Of a stretch of 29,647 bases of DNA, positions 8,036 to 15,524 are shown in pieces. The position numbers were made by a program, and so were the translations under genes. Where the stretch lies: the NCBI GenBank assembly GCA_012729875.1, contig JAAYCC010000016.1, positions 1 through 29,647 on the forward strand, read 5' to 3'. Origin of the DNA: Clostridiales bacterium (lineage in GTDB: Bacteria > Bacillota > Clostridia > Oscillospirales > Oscillospiraceae). Below the pieces are notes generated by a model. It was not told the DNA's origin, searched no databases, and saw nothing but the letters and a program-made list of their open reading frames with translations. How positions within the stretch are numbered: the first letter of the stretch is position 1; each line of letters begins with the position of its first letter.

Positions 8036-8845
8036 TTGGAGTTTTCCAAACCCTTTGCTGAGATCAGCTACAAAGAGCTGATGTATATGAAAGCCCCGAC
8101 GATACCCTACACCCACTGCTTTACGACGCGGTGGGGAGGGGTGAGCGAGGGCTTTCTGGAGAGTTTGAATCTGGGCGAGAACCGCGGCGACAGCGAAGAA
8201 AACGTCCGGGAGAACTACCGCCGCCTGCTGGAGGCCGTGGGTCTGCCGGAACAGAAAATCTGCTTTACCAGGCAGGTGCACGGGAACCATGTGCGTGTTG
8301 TGACCGATGAGGACAGGCGGGAGCTGTTTACCCCATTCAAATATGAGGCGGACGGCATAGTCACAAACGTCAGGGGCCTGCCGCTTATCTGCTTTACCGC
8401 GGACTGTGTGCCCGTGCTTTTGTGCGACCCGGAAGCGGGCGTTGCGGGAGCTGTGCACTGCGGATGGCGAAGCACCGTCTCCGATATTCTGGGCGCGGCG
8501 GTCGTCAAAATGACTGGGCTTGGCGCTTCGGCGGAGAAGCTCCGCGCCGCCATAGGCCCGGCAATTGATATGTGCTGTTTTGAGACCGACGCGGAGGTTC
8601 CGCAGGCTATAGAAAAGCTCTTGGGCGGGGACTGCGGCGAGGCGTTTTTCGCGGTGGGCGATACGGGAAAGTATATGGTCGATCTGAAAGAGACCAACAG
8701 ACTTCGTCTGCTGCAGCTCGGCCTTAAGAACGAGAACATATCGGTAAGCGACGAGTGCACATCCTGCAACTGTGACCGTTACTGGTCGCACCGTAAGACG
8801 AGAGGCCGGCGCGGCGCGCAGGGCGCGCTTATAGTTATTGACTGA
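8036..8845 (+). CDS. pgeF: PgeF/YfiH-family multicopper-oxidase-like purine nucleoside phosphorylase
   Basis: A 269-residue protein of the YfiH/YlmD (laccase domain, formerly DUF152) family. Conserved parts are FTTRWGGVSEG, CFTRQVHGNHV, ADGIVTN, FTADCVPVLL and VHCGWRS. His82, Cys124 and His141 match the metal-binding triad. Members have been reported to act on purine nucleosides (adenosine, inosine, with deaminase and phosphorylase activity), and in some bacteria to proofread peptidoglycan precursors (PgeF); I cannot say which applies here. The start is TTG at 8036, supported by AAGGAG 8 nt upstream and the absence of an alternative near the conserved N terminus. Confidence 0.9.
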   Translation: MEFSKPFAEISYKELMYMKAPTIPYTHCFTTRWGGVSEGFLESLNLGENRGDSEENVRENYRRLLEAVGLPEQKICFTRQVHGNHVRVVTDEDRRELFTPFKYEADGIVTNVRGLPLICFTADCVPVLLCDPEAGVAGAVHCGWRSTVSDILGAAVVKMTGLGASAEKLRAAIGPAIDMCCFETDAEVPQAIEKLLGGDCGEAFFAVGDTGKYMVDLKETNRLRLLQLGLKNENISVSDECTSCNCDRYWSHRKTRGRRGAQGALIVID

Positions 8846-8864
8846 GTCCACGAAAGGATAAAAT

Positions 8865-10454
8865 ATGGCACGTATCAAGAGAATAATGCCGATTATTCTG
8901 GCACTCGCTATTTTAGCGGGCGCTCTCGGCGGATGTGGAAGCGAAAAAACGGCAGAGAGTCCGGAACAGTCGCCAGAGGCTTCCGACGGCGCAATGCCCA
9001 AGGAGAAAGCAAGCTACCCCTCGGACGGCAAATTTACACTCAACTGCAGCCTCTCGTCCAGCTTCAACCCCATGACGACGACAGATCTCTCCAATATCCT
9101 CGTGACACAGCTTATGTACGACAATCTGTTGGAGGTGGACGCGGCCTTTAACTATACGCCGGGTGTTGTCACCGAGTGCAAAAGTGACGACGGAAGCGGC
9201 TGGTATTTTCAAGTGGACACCAACGCGAAGTTTTGGGACGGAACTCTGGTCACTGCTTACGACGCGGCATACTCCGTTCAGTGTGCTATGCGCAGCCCTC
9301 GGTTTTCCGACAGGCTGGACTGTGTAATCGGTGCCGAAGCCGAGAACGACGACACCTTCGTGATTAACATTAACGGTAAAAACACACTCTTTCCCGTATT
9401 ACTGAATATCCCGCTCATAAAAAACGGTTCTGTGGGAGAGACCATCCCGATGGGCAGCGGGCCTTATGTTCTCAATGGGGAGATGAGCGAGCTTGCAGTC
9501 AATACCCACCATGAAAATGCTGCGAGCCTGCCCGTAGATAAGATCTACCTCACCGAAATCACAGATATAGAGGATAAAATATCCGCTTTTGAGGATGCGA
9601 AAATCGATCTTGTGACCAACGACCCCATGTCCTTTACAAATCTGGGCTACGGCTCAGCCAACGAGAAGCGCGCCTATGCCACCACGAATATGCACTATAT
9701 AGGCTTCAATCTCTCAGGCCAATATTTTTCCAACACCTTGTTCAGAAAGGCAATGACATACATCATTGACCGCGAGTACATCGTTACGAACATAATGAAC
9801 GGAATGGCCTCTGCCGCGACCCTGCCTTTTCACCCTGCCGGGGAGTATTACAATGAGAATTTTTCTGAAATAATTTCCTGCTCCGTCAGCAAAGCCGAAG
9901 AGGCGCTGGATAAGGCGGAGGTAAAGGACTATGACAATGACGGATTGCGTGAGATAATGGTGACCGGAATCCCGATAGAGACCGGCATAGACTTTATTGT
10001 CTGCAGTGACAATGTATATAAAATCCAGGCGGCGCGCTCTATTGTGAAGAGTATGGAGGCGCTTGGCATAAACGTCACCTTGCGCGAACTGCCATGGGAA
10101 GCCTACAAGACGGCCCTTACTGCCGGCAATTATGATATGTACTACGCAGAGACAAAGCTGTCTGCCGACTTCAATCTCAAAGCCATGCTGTTTATGGGCG
10201 GGCCGCTCAACTACGGGGGCATCAGCGATAGTACCCTAGAGGGCCATATCTCCGCCTATATGTCCGCGTCCGACGAGGAAAGACAAAAGGTAGCTAACCT
10301 GATGTTCAAATACCTCACCGACACGGCGCCCATCGTGACAATTTGCTTTGAAAAACAGCAGGTCGTCACCCATTCGGGAGTTATTACCGGTCTGCGGCCC
10401 ACACAATACAACATTTTCCATGGGATAGAGGAATGGAAGATCGATCTTGGGTGA
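8865..10454 (+). CDS. ABC transporter substrate-binding lipoprotein, family 5 (peptide/nickel type)
   Basis: A 529-residue secreted lipoprotein. Residues 1-23 form a signal peptide (RIKR, then a hydrophobic stretch) ending in the lipobox LGGC with Cys24 as lipid anchor, followed by a short Ser/Glu-rich linker. The rest matches family-5 solute-binding proteins (oligopeptide, dipeptide, nickel): FNPMTTTDLSN, LMYDNLLE, TPGVVTECKSDDG, FWDGTLVTAYDAAYSVQ, FRKAMTYIIDREYI, and the C-terminal QYNIFHGIEEWKI. No permease or ATPase gene is next to it, so it may serve a transporter elsewhere or act as a sensor. AAAGGA precedes the ATG. The ligand cannot be told. Confidence 0.88.
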   Translation: MARIKRIMPIILALAILAGALGGCGSEKTAESPEQSPEASDGAMPKEKASYPSDGKFTLNCSLSSSFNPMTTTDLSNILVTQLMYDNLLEVDAAFNYTPGVVTECKSDDGSGWYFQVDTNAKFWDGTLVTAYDAAYSVQCAMRSPRFSDRLDCVIGAEAENDDTFVININGKNTLFPVLLNIPLIKNGSVGETIPMGSGPYVLNGEMSELAVNTHHENAASLPVDKIYLTEITDIEDKISAFEDAKIDLVTNDPMSFTNLGYGSANEKRAYATTNMHYIGFNLSGQYFSNTLFRKAMTYIIDREYIVTNIMNGMASAATLPFHPAGEYYNENFSEIISCSVSKAEEALDKAEVKDYDNDGLREIMVTGIPIETGIDFIVCSDNVYKIQAARSIVKSMEALGINVTLRELPWEAYKTALTAGNYDMYYAETKLSADFNLKAMLFMGGPLNYGGISDSTLEGHISAYMSASDEERQKVANLMFKYLTDTAPIVTICFEKQQVVTHSGVITGLRPTQYNIFHGIEEWKIDLG

Positions 10455-10479
10455 CCGCTGGAAAGGGGAGATTACGATT

Positions 10480-10869
10480 ATGACGGACAGAGAACTGCTC
10501 AATATGGCGAAAAATGCCTCCGAACAGGCTTACGCGCCATATTCGCGCTTTCTTGTCGGAGCAGCGCTTGAGTGTGCTGACGGCACGGTATTCACCGGCT
10601 GCAATGTTGAAAACGGCGCTCTGGGGGCGACGATGTGCGCCGAGCGTGTGGCGCTTTTCAAGGCCGTAAGCGAGGGCCAAAAGGACTTTATCCGAATCGC
10701 TATATATGCCGAGGGTGACGACTATTGTATGCCCTGCGGCACCTGCAGACAGGTTTTGAGGGAGTTTTCAACGGATATGGAGGTGCTCTGTGCCAGGGCG
10801 TCGGGCGGCTATGTCAGCTACAGGCTCTCCGAGCTTCTGCCACACGCGTTTACCTTTGGCAACTTTTGA
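10480..10869 (+). CDS. cdd: Cytidine deaminase
   Basis: A 129-residue protein with the full signature of tetrameric zinc cytidine deaminases: AYAPYSRFLVGAAL, CNVENGALGATMCAERVALF, and MPCGTCRQVLREF. The zinc ligands are the Cys of CAE and the two Cys of PCGTC; the Glu of CAE is the proton shuttle. It converts cytidine and deoxycytidine to uridine and deoxyuridine in pyrimidine salvage. Start ATG at 10480 has AAAGGGGAG 9-10 nt upstream; an earlier in-frame ATG at 10447 lies within the end of the preceding gene. It starts 25 nt after the substrate-binding protein gene, so the two may share a transcript. Confidence 0.96.
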   Translation: MTDRELLNMAKNASEQAYAPYSRFLVGAALECADGTVFTGCNVENGALGATMCAERVALFKAVSEGQKDFIRIAIYAEGDDYCMPCGTCRQVLREFSTDMEVLCARASGGYVSYRLSELLPHAFTFGNF

Positions 10870-10901
10870 GCACCACCCCACAAAAGGAGAAGCGTTTACC
10901 A

Positions 10902-11774
10902 ATGAATTACGAACAGTTGGAGGTTTTTATTTCCGTGGTGGAAAGCGGCGGATTTACCCGCGCCGCGGAGCTTATGAATACGAGCCACTCCACCACAAGC
11001 CGCAATGTTGCGGCGCTTGAGGAGAGCCTCGGGATCTGCCTTCTGAAAAGAGAGGGAAGGGGCGTAAGGATGACCCCTGCGGGGGAATTGCTATACAGCG
11101 AGGGTAAAGAGCTTATCAGCCAGACCCGGGAACTTGAGGACAAGATAAGACAGGCTGACGGCACATTGACTGGCAGCCTGAGTATTGCCAGCGTCAACCT
11201 GAGAAGTGACGCCCTGGCAGACGCCTGCAGGCGCTTCTGCGCTGAGTATCCGGACATTGTGCTGGGAATACACCCACGCGATTTGTCGGAGGTGTTCGCG
11301 CAGGTCGAGTCGGGCAGAGCGGACATTGGAGTAAGTTTTTCCTATGCCCTGCCGGGCGATATGGAAAATTTTGAGGTACGGACGATAGAGAAAAGCTCCT
11401 TCTGTGCGGTCGTACCGGAATCGCATCCTCTGGCGGGCCGAAAATCAGCGAAAATCGCCGAACTCCGCGAGTACTGCTATATCAGTGTGGGTGACCGCCG
11501 GAGCAGGTTTACGCGGGCGGTAGAGGACGCCGTTCTCAGGGAGAGGCCGGCGGGAGAGATTCTCATGGCTCCTACTTTGGAGTCGCTTTTTCTGCAGGTG
11601 CGCTGCGGCAACGGCATATCACTTGTGCCCAGGCCGATGGCGAGACTATTTGGAACGGGCTGCGCTATTCTGGATATAGAGGGGGAAAACACCGACTTTG
11701 GCGTGGACGTTTTTTGGACGCGCGGCGGCAATAATTCCGCAATAGAGATGTTCAGGGGCTTTATTGAGGAATAG
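10902..11774 (+). CDS. LysR-family transcriptional regulator
   Basis: A 290-residue LysR-type regulator: N-terminal winged helix-turn-helix (about residues 2-60; FTRAAELMNTSHSTTSRNVAALEESLGICLLKREGRGVRMTPAG), a helical linker, and a periplasmic-binding-protein-like effector domain from about residue 90. The target and effector are unknown. LysR regulators often control divergent neighbours, but here it is collinear with cdd (32 nt gap), so it may simply be in the same transcript. ATG at 10902 has AAGGAG 12 nt upstream; an in-frame extension back to 10725 lies within cdd and is rejected because the conserved N terminus begins at this ATG. Confidence 0.93.
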   Translation: MNYEQLEVFISVVESGGFTRAAELMNTSHSTTSRNVAALEESLGICLLKREGRGVRMTPAGELLYSEGKELISQTRELEDKIRQADGTLTGSLSIASVNLRSDALADACRRFCAEYPDIVLGIHPRDLSEVFAQVESGRADIGVSFSYALPGDMENFEVRTIEKSSFCAVVPESHPLAGRKSAKIAELREYCYISVGDRRSRFTRAVEDAVLRERPAGEILMAPTLESLFLQVRCGNGISLVPRPMARLFGTGCAILDIEGENTDFGVDVFWTRGGNNSAIEMFRGFIEE

Positions 11775-11889
11775 AGAAGAGAAAAAACCTGCTTATCAAG
11801 TCGGGAAAAAGCTCTGATGTCACCGAACGCGACAGAAATCTCCGGAGAGCAGAGGCGGCGGCTGATACAAATTTAAAATTTGTCAGGTC

Positions 11890-11926
11890 ATGGGGGAGCG
11901 CTCTCGCGCTTCCCATTTGTATTTTG
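11890..11926 (+). terminator. Possible intrinsic terminator after lysR
   Basis: A hairpin with arms ATGGG..AGCG and CGCT.CCCAT (small internal loop) is followed by TTGTATTTTGT, a broken U-tract. It lies about 115 nt after the lysR stop and before the S10 promoter. Moderate to weak by sequence; no better terminator is visible between lysR and rpsJ's promoter. Confidence 0.45.
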
Positions 11927-12022
11927 TATAGTTGAAGTTTAGAGGGGGTCGGTGCTCTTTGAGGATTTTTTACCCGCGTTTACAATTTTCATAAATATTT
12001 TTATAAAATCTGTAAAATTCTA

Positions 12023-12051
12023 TTGACACATATAAAAGACTGTGATACTGT
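12023..12051 (+). promoter_or_regulatory. Promoter of the S10 ribosomal protein operon
   Basis: A consensus -35 TTGACA (12023-12028) is separated by 17 bp from TACTGT (12046-12051), within an AT-rich stretch. Transcription would start near 12058, about 318 nt before rpsJ. This is the only strong promoter I see before the cluster. Confidence 0.8.
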
Positions 12052-12057
12052 AACAAA

Positions 12058-12375
12058 GCGCCTGTTGGGAAAGTTGCGCCCAATTGCGCGCAAAAATGCG
12101 ATGAAGCGGGAGATTGCGAACAGACGGTTCGGTAACTTCCGTGGAGTATGTCCGTCGCCGCAAAGCGGCATAATCGGGCGGTTGAGAACGTTCCTGTATC
12201 ACGCGTATATCGTTTGGACGGAGCTTGAACCGGAATAGAATATGTTCCGGTTTGTTTTTCGGACAAGGTCTGATACGCACGGCCAAGTGTACAGAAAAAT
12301 CGTCTCGCCGAACGCAAATTTTACCGATAGTACCCAATGCTGTCGGAAATCAAACGTTCAGGAGGAAAAAATCAC
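12058..12375 (+). promoter_or_regulatory. Long structured 5' leader of rpsJ (candidate attenuation leader)
   Basis: About 318 nt between promoter and rpsJ have no convincing reading frame and several self-complementary elements: TTGGG/CCCAA (12065-12069 with 12079-12083), the palindrome TTGCGCGCAA (12084-12093), GACGG/CCGTC (12123-12127 with 12152-12156), GCCGC-AAA-GCGGC (12157-12169), and an intrinsic terminator (12228-12260). CGGTTC at 12125-12130 can pair with GAACCG at 12227-12232, extended by two G-U pairs, which would break the terminator stem. In enterobacteria L4 regulates the S10 operon through its leader; whether this leader responds to L4 or another signal is inference. Confidence 0.55.
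12228..12260 (+). terminator. Intrinsic terminator inside the rpsJ leader (candidate attenuator)
   Basis: A perfect 8-bp stem (AACCGGAA / TTCCGGTT) with a 9-nt loop is followed by TGTTTTTC. It lies about 170-200 nt after the predicted transcription start and 116 nt before rpsJ. Position and form fit an attenuator that must be read through or disrupted for the whole ribosomal operon to be expressed. Confidence 0.7.
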
Positions 12376-12696
12376 ATGGCATCACCTACAAACAAAAAAA
12401 TGATCCGCATAAGACTCAAGGCTTACGATCATCAGCTCATCGACAAGGCTGCGGAGAAAATAGTCGAGACCGCAAAGCGTACAGACGCCAAGGTTTCCGG
12501 CCCTATTCCTCTCCCCACCAAGAAGGAAGTCGTGACTGTCCTGCGCGCCGTCCATAAGTATAAGGATAGCCGCGAGCAGTTCGAGCGCCGCACCCACAAG
12601 CGTCTTATCGACATTATGAACCCGACTCAGAAAACAGTCGAGGCTCTTATGTCTCTGGAACTTCCGGCGGGCGTAGAGATCGAGATGAAGCTGTAA
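12376..12696 (+). CDS. rpsJ: 30S ribosomal protein S10
   Basis: A 106-residue S10 (usual length about 102): IRIRLKAYDHQLIDKAAEKIVETAKRT, GPIPLPTKKEVVTVLRAVHKYKDSREQFERRTHKRLIDI. It sits in the head of the 30S subunit near S3 and S14 and, as NusE, also takes part in antitermination with NusB. Start ATG at 12376 has AGGAGG 10 nt upstream. It has a few extra residues (MASPTNKK) before the conserved region. It is the first gene of the cluster but is cut off from rplC by a 297-nt structured gap. Confidence 0.98.
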   Translation: MASPTNKKMIRIRLKAYDHQLIDKAAEKIVETAKRTDAKVSGPIPLPTKKEVVTVLRAVHKYKDSREQFERRTHKRLIDIMNPTQKTVEALMSLELPAGVEIEMKL

Positions 12697-12993
12697 ATAA
12701 CGGCATAATCCCATATGTGGATACCTATGGGGATATATTGTTCCCCGATTGCGCACAGATTCTGTGCTATTAACTTGTCTTAACCCATTCGTCCGCTGCT
12801 TGCGTCTTCGGACGGGGTCAAGTCAGCAGCCTCTGGTTCGTTTCTTAACAAATCGAGAGCCCAGCGAAGCGGGTCTTGATTTGAGAGGATGGGGCCACAC
12901 TATACCGCAGTTTTCGCTTTAGCGGAAACGGAGTGTGAGTGCGGCCTAACGACGAAAGCGAGCTGACCAATAACCTTATAAGGAGGAAACATT
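12697..12993 (+). promoter_or_regulatory. Structured intercistronic RNA between rpsJ and rplC
   Basis: This 297-nt gap has no coding content. Most junctions in this cluster are under 25 nt. It contains five hairpins in a row: GGGGA/TCCCC (12729-12746); GCACAG-ATT-CTGTGC (12753-12767); a long one joining CTT.ACCC..CGTCCG with CGGACG.GGGT.AAG (12779-12822); CAAATCGAGAGCCC with GGGTCTTGATTTG (12849-12883); and GGCC..ACACT..AGTGT..GGCC (12893-12946) with an inner TTTCGCT/AGCGGAA helix. None ends in a U-tract, so they are not terminators. It may be a binding site for L3, L4 or another ribosomal protein, or a processing element. This is inference. Confidence 0.6.
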
Positions 12994-13719
12994 ATGAAAA
13001 AAGCTATCATCGGTAAAAAGGTCGGAATGACACAGATCTTCGATGAAGCTGGCCGCGTCGTTCCGGTCACCGTTATTGAAGCGGGACCCTGCGTCGTCGT
13101 CCAGAAGAAGACGGTCGAGAAGGAAGGCTATAACGCCATACAGCTCGGCTATCAGGACGTCACTGAGCGCAAGCTCACCAACCCCGAAAAAGGGCACATG
13201 GAGAAGGCGGGAGTCGCTCTGAAAAAGCACCTCAAAGAGTTCCGTCTGGAGGCTTGTGACGCCGTCAATGTTGGAGACATCGTAAAAGCAGATACCTTTG
13301 CCGAGGGCGATAAGGTCGATGTGACCGGTATATCTAAGGGCAAAGGATACCAGGGTGTTATTAAGCGCTGGGGCGCTCAAAGGACACCCACCAGCCACGG
13401 CGGCGGACCTGTCCACCGTCACGCAGGCTCCATGGGTTCGGGCACTGACCCCGCCCGCATTTTTAAGGGAAAGATCGGCGCTGGCCAGATGGGCTGCGAA
13501 CAGGTCACCGTTCAGAACCTCGACGTTGTGAAGGTTGACCCCGAGCTCAACATGATCGTCGTTCGCGGCGCTATCCCCGGCCCCAAGGGCGGCATTGTCT
13601 ATCTTAAGAACACCGTCAAGAATATCAAGTCCAAGGGCGCCGGCGCCGGAATCAGCACCAACCCGCAGAAGCAGTCCGCGAGAGTCAATCCGCAGAAGGC
13701 CTCCGCAAGAAATAGATAA
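12994..13719 (+). CDS. rplC: 50S ribosomal protein L3
   Basis: A 241-residue L3, longer than the roughly 209 of Bacillus. Conserved features: start KKAIIGKKVGMTQIFDEAG, the loop region GTSKGKGYQG-like (GISKGKGYQGVIKRW), GPVHRHAGSMGSGTDPARIFKG, GCEQVTVQNL and GAIPGPKGG. The extra length is a basic C-terminal tail with a duplicated octapeptide (NPQKQSAR, then NPQKASAR). L3 is a primary 23S rRNA binder near the peptidyl-transferase centre. AAGGAGG precedes the ATG; the upstream gap is structured. rplD follows after 18 nt. Confidence 0.98.
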   Translation: MKKAIIGKKVGMTQIFDEAGRVVPVTVIEAGPCVVVQKKTVEKEGYNAIQLGYQDVTERKLTNPEKGHMEKAGVALKKHLKEFRLEACDAVNVGDIVKADTFAEGDKVDVTGISKGKGYQGVIKRWGAQRTPTSHGGGPVHRHAGSMGSGTDPARIFKGKIGAGQMGCEQVTVQNLDVVKVDPELNMIVVRGAIPGPKGGIVYLKNTVKNIKSKGAGAGISTNPQKQSARVNPQKASARNR

Positions 13720-13737
13720 GGGAAAGGAGAGAATCAG

Positions 13738-14361
13738 ATGCCTACTGCAACCGTTTACAATATGGCCGGCGAAAAAGTCGGCGAGGTCGAGCTCTCCGAA
13801 TCCATCTTCGGAATCGTACCCAATGCTTCCGTTGTGCATGACAGCGTGAAGAACCATCTGGCAAATTGCCGTCAGGGTACCCAGAGCGCTCTCACTAAGG
13901 GCGAGGTTTCCTACACCACCAGAAAGCCCTGGCGTCAGAAGGGCACAGGCCGTGCACGCGCCGGTTATGCCGGGTCCCCAGTGTGGAGACACGGCGGCGT
14001 TGCATTCGCCCCCAAGCCCCGCGACTATAGCTACGCCCTCAATAAGAAGACAAAGAGACTTGCACTCAAGAGTGTCCTCTCATCCAAAGCTGCCGAAAAT
14101 GAGATTATCGTTATCGACAATCTGAAGATGGATGAGATAAAGACAAAGACTTTTAAGACTTTTCTTGAAAAGATCGACGTCAACGGCAAAGCGCTTGTTA
14201 TCACAAGGGAACCTGACGAGAACATCGTAAAGAGCGCGAGAAACATTCCCGGCGTTGCAACTACCATCTCAACTATCCTGTCTCCGTATGAGATCCTGAA
14301 GGCAGGCAAGCTTGTAGTGGACAAGGCCGCGCTTGAGAAAATCGAGGAGGTGTACGCATGA
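13738..14361 (+). CDS. rplD: 50S ribosomal protein L4
   Basis: A 207-residue L4 of normal size: ATVYNMAGEKVGEVELSESIFG, the extended loop with KPWRQKGTGRARAGYAGSP and WRHGGVAFAPKPRDYSY that reaches the exit tunnel, and the C-terminal globular part. In enterobacteria L4 represses its own S10 operon; no equivalent has been shown by this sequence. GGAAAGGAG precedes the ATG. The stop overlaps the rplW start (ATGA), which couples the two. Confidence 0.98.
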   Translation: MPTATVYNMAGEKVGEVELSESIFGIVPNASVVHDSVKNHLANCRQGTQSALTKGEVSYTTRKPWRQKGTGRARAGYAGSPVWRHGGVAFAPKPRDYSYALNKKTKRLALKSVLSSKAAENEIIVIDNLKMDEIKTKTFKTFLEKIDVNGKALVITREPDENIVKSARNIPGVATTISTILSPYEILKAGKLVVDKAALEKIEEVYA

Positions 14362-14657
14362 TGAGAACCGCATATGACATCATCATCCGCCCCATCATAA
14401 CCGAGCAGTCAATGGAAGACCTTGACATTAAGAAGTATGTCTTTGAAGTTGCAAGGGACGCCAACAAGATTGAGATCAAGAAGGCTATCGAGGAGATCTT
14501 TGGAGTAAAGGTCATCAGAGTCAACACCACCATCATCCCCGGTAAGGAAAAGCGCATGGGCTCGATGCCCAAGGGCTACACCTCCGAGTGGAAGAAGGCC
14601 GTTGTCAAGCTCAGCAGAGATTCCAAGAACATCGAAATTTTCGAGGGTATGGTGTAA
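14358..14657 (+). CDS. rplW: 50S ribosomal protein L23
   Basis: A 99-residue L23: AYDIIIRPIITEQSM, KYVFEVARDANKIEIKKAIEEIFGVKVIRVNT and a hairpin loop MGSMPKGYTSEWKKAVVKL. It lies at the exit of the peptide tunnel and docks trigger factor and SRP. Two ATG codons in tandem are possible starts (14358 or 14361); GGAGG lies 7 and 10 nt upstream. I use the first, which overlaps the rplD stop by 4 nt. The difference is one methionine. Confidence 0.97.
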   Translation: MMRTAYDIIIRPIITEQSMEDLDIKKYVFEVARDANKIEIKKAIEEIFGVKVIRVNTTIIPGKEKRMGSMPKGYTSEWKKAVVKLSRDSKNIEIFEGMV

Positions 14658-14672
14658 GGGAGGAAATGAGAA

Positions 14673-15509
14673 ATGTCCATTAAAACTTATAGACCCACTA
14701 CACCGTCCAGAAGACATATGACGGTCTCGGGATTTGACGGCGTTGACAAGCATGCAGCTCCCGAGAAATCCCTTGTAGAGGTTTTAAAAAAGAATTCCGG
14801 CCGCAACAATTACGGCCGTATCACCGTTCGTCATAAGGGCGGCGGAAACAGAAGAAAGTACCGCATTATTGACTTTAAGCGCAACAAGCTCGATGTCGCC
14901 GGTGAGGTTCTCCGCCTTGAGTATGACCCAAACCGCTCTGCGTTCATCGCTCTTGTTGAGTATCCAGACGGTGAGAAGCGCTATATACTTGCCCCCGTTG
15001 GTCTCAAGCCCGGCGACTCCGTAGTTGCCGGTCCCCACGCCGACATCAAGCCTGGTAATGCGCTGCCTCTGTCAAACATTCCCGTCGGTACCGTTATCCA
15101 CAACATCGAGCTTTACCCCGGAAAGGGAGCACAGCTTGTTCGCAGCGCCGGCGTTGCCGCACAGCTCATGGCTAAGGAAGACGGTATGGCGACGGTTCGT
15201 CTGCCCTCCGGCGAGTATCGCAAGGTCCGCATGAACTGCATGGCGACCATCGGACAGGTCGGAAATATCGACCACGGCAACATCCACATCGGTAAGGCCG
15301 GACGTAAACGCCACTTGGGAGTGCGTCCCACCGTCCGCGGCTCCGCCATGAACCCCTGTGACCACCCTCACGGCGGCGGCGAGGGCAAGTGCCCCATCGG
15401 TCGTCCCAGCCCTGTTACTCCTTGGGGCAAGCCGACACTCGGATATAAGACTCGCAAGACTAAGAACCAAAACGATAAGTTCATAGTCAAGAGACGCAAT
15501 GCCAAGTAA
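14673..15509 (+). CDS. rplB: 50S ribosomal protein L2
   Basis: A 278-residue L2 of usual length, with an N-terminal basic part (KTYRPTTPSRRHMTVSGFD), an OB-fold, an SH3-like domain, and the highly conserved C-terminal segment AMNPCDHPHGGGEGKCPIG that contains the histidine implicated near the peptidyl-transferase centre. It ends in a basic tail (KTRKTKNQNDKFIVKRRNAK). It is needed for subunit association. GGGAGGAAA precedes the ATG; neighbours are 15 nt away on each side. Confidence 0.98.
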   Translation: MSIKTYRPTTPSRRHMTVSGFDGVDKHAAPEKSLVEVLKKNSGRNNYGRITVRHKGGGNRRKYRIIDFKRNKLDVAGEVLRLEYDPNRSAFIALVEYPDGEKRYILAPVGLKPGDSVVAGPHADIKPGNALPLSNIPVGTVIHNIELYPGKGAQLVRSAGVAAQLMAKEDGMATVRLPSGEYRKVRMNCMATIGQVGNIDHGNIHIGKAGRKRHLGVRPTVRGSAMNPCDHPHGGGEGKCPIGRPSPVTPWGKPTLGYKTRKTKNQNDKFIVKRRNAK

Positions 15510-15524
15510 GGAGGAGAACAGTTA

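Noticed and set aside
8838..8864. TTGACT and TAAAAT before the lipoprotein gene as a promoter
   Set aside because: The spacing is 15 bp and the -10 would touch the start codon, leaving no ribosome binding site in the transcript; TTGACT is partly the pgeF stop region.
7673..9001. Minus-strand open frame of 442 codons across the end of secA, pgeF and the start of the lipoprotein gene
   Set aside because: It crosses three supported plus-strand genes and their intergenic spacers and shows no protein family features.
11867..11883. Palindrome ACAAATTT-A-AAATTTGT as a regulator binding site
   Set aside because: It lies downstream of lysR, 140 bp before the S10 promoter, in AT-rich sequence where such symmetry arises by chance; no second copy is seen at a promoter.
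12020..12337. Minus-strand open frames inside the rpsJ leader
   Set aside because: No ribosome binding sites, and they cover the promoter, hairpins and terminator of the leader; non-coding RNA is the better explanation.
12976..13992. Minus-strand open frame of 338 codons opposite rplC and rplD
   Set aside because: A shadow of two certain genes; low-complexity composition and no recognisable motif.
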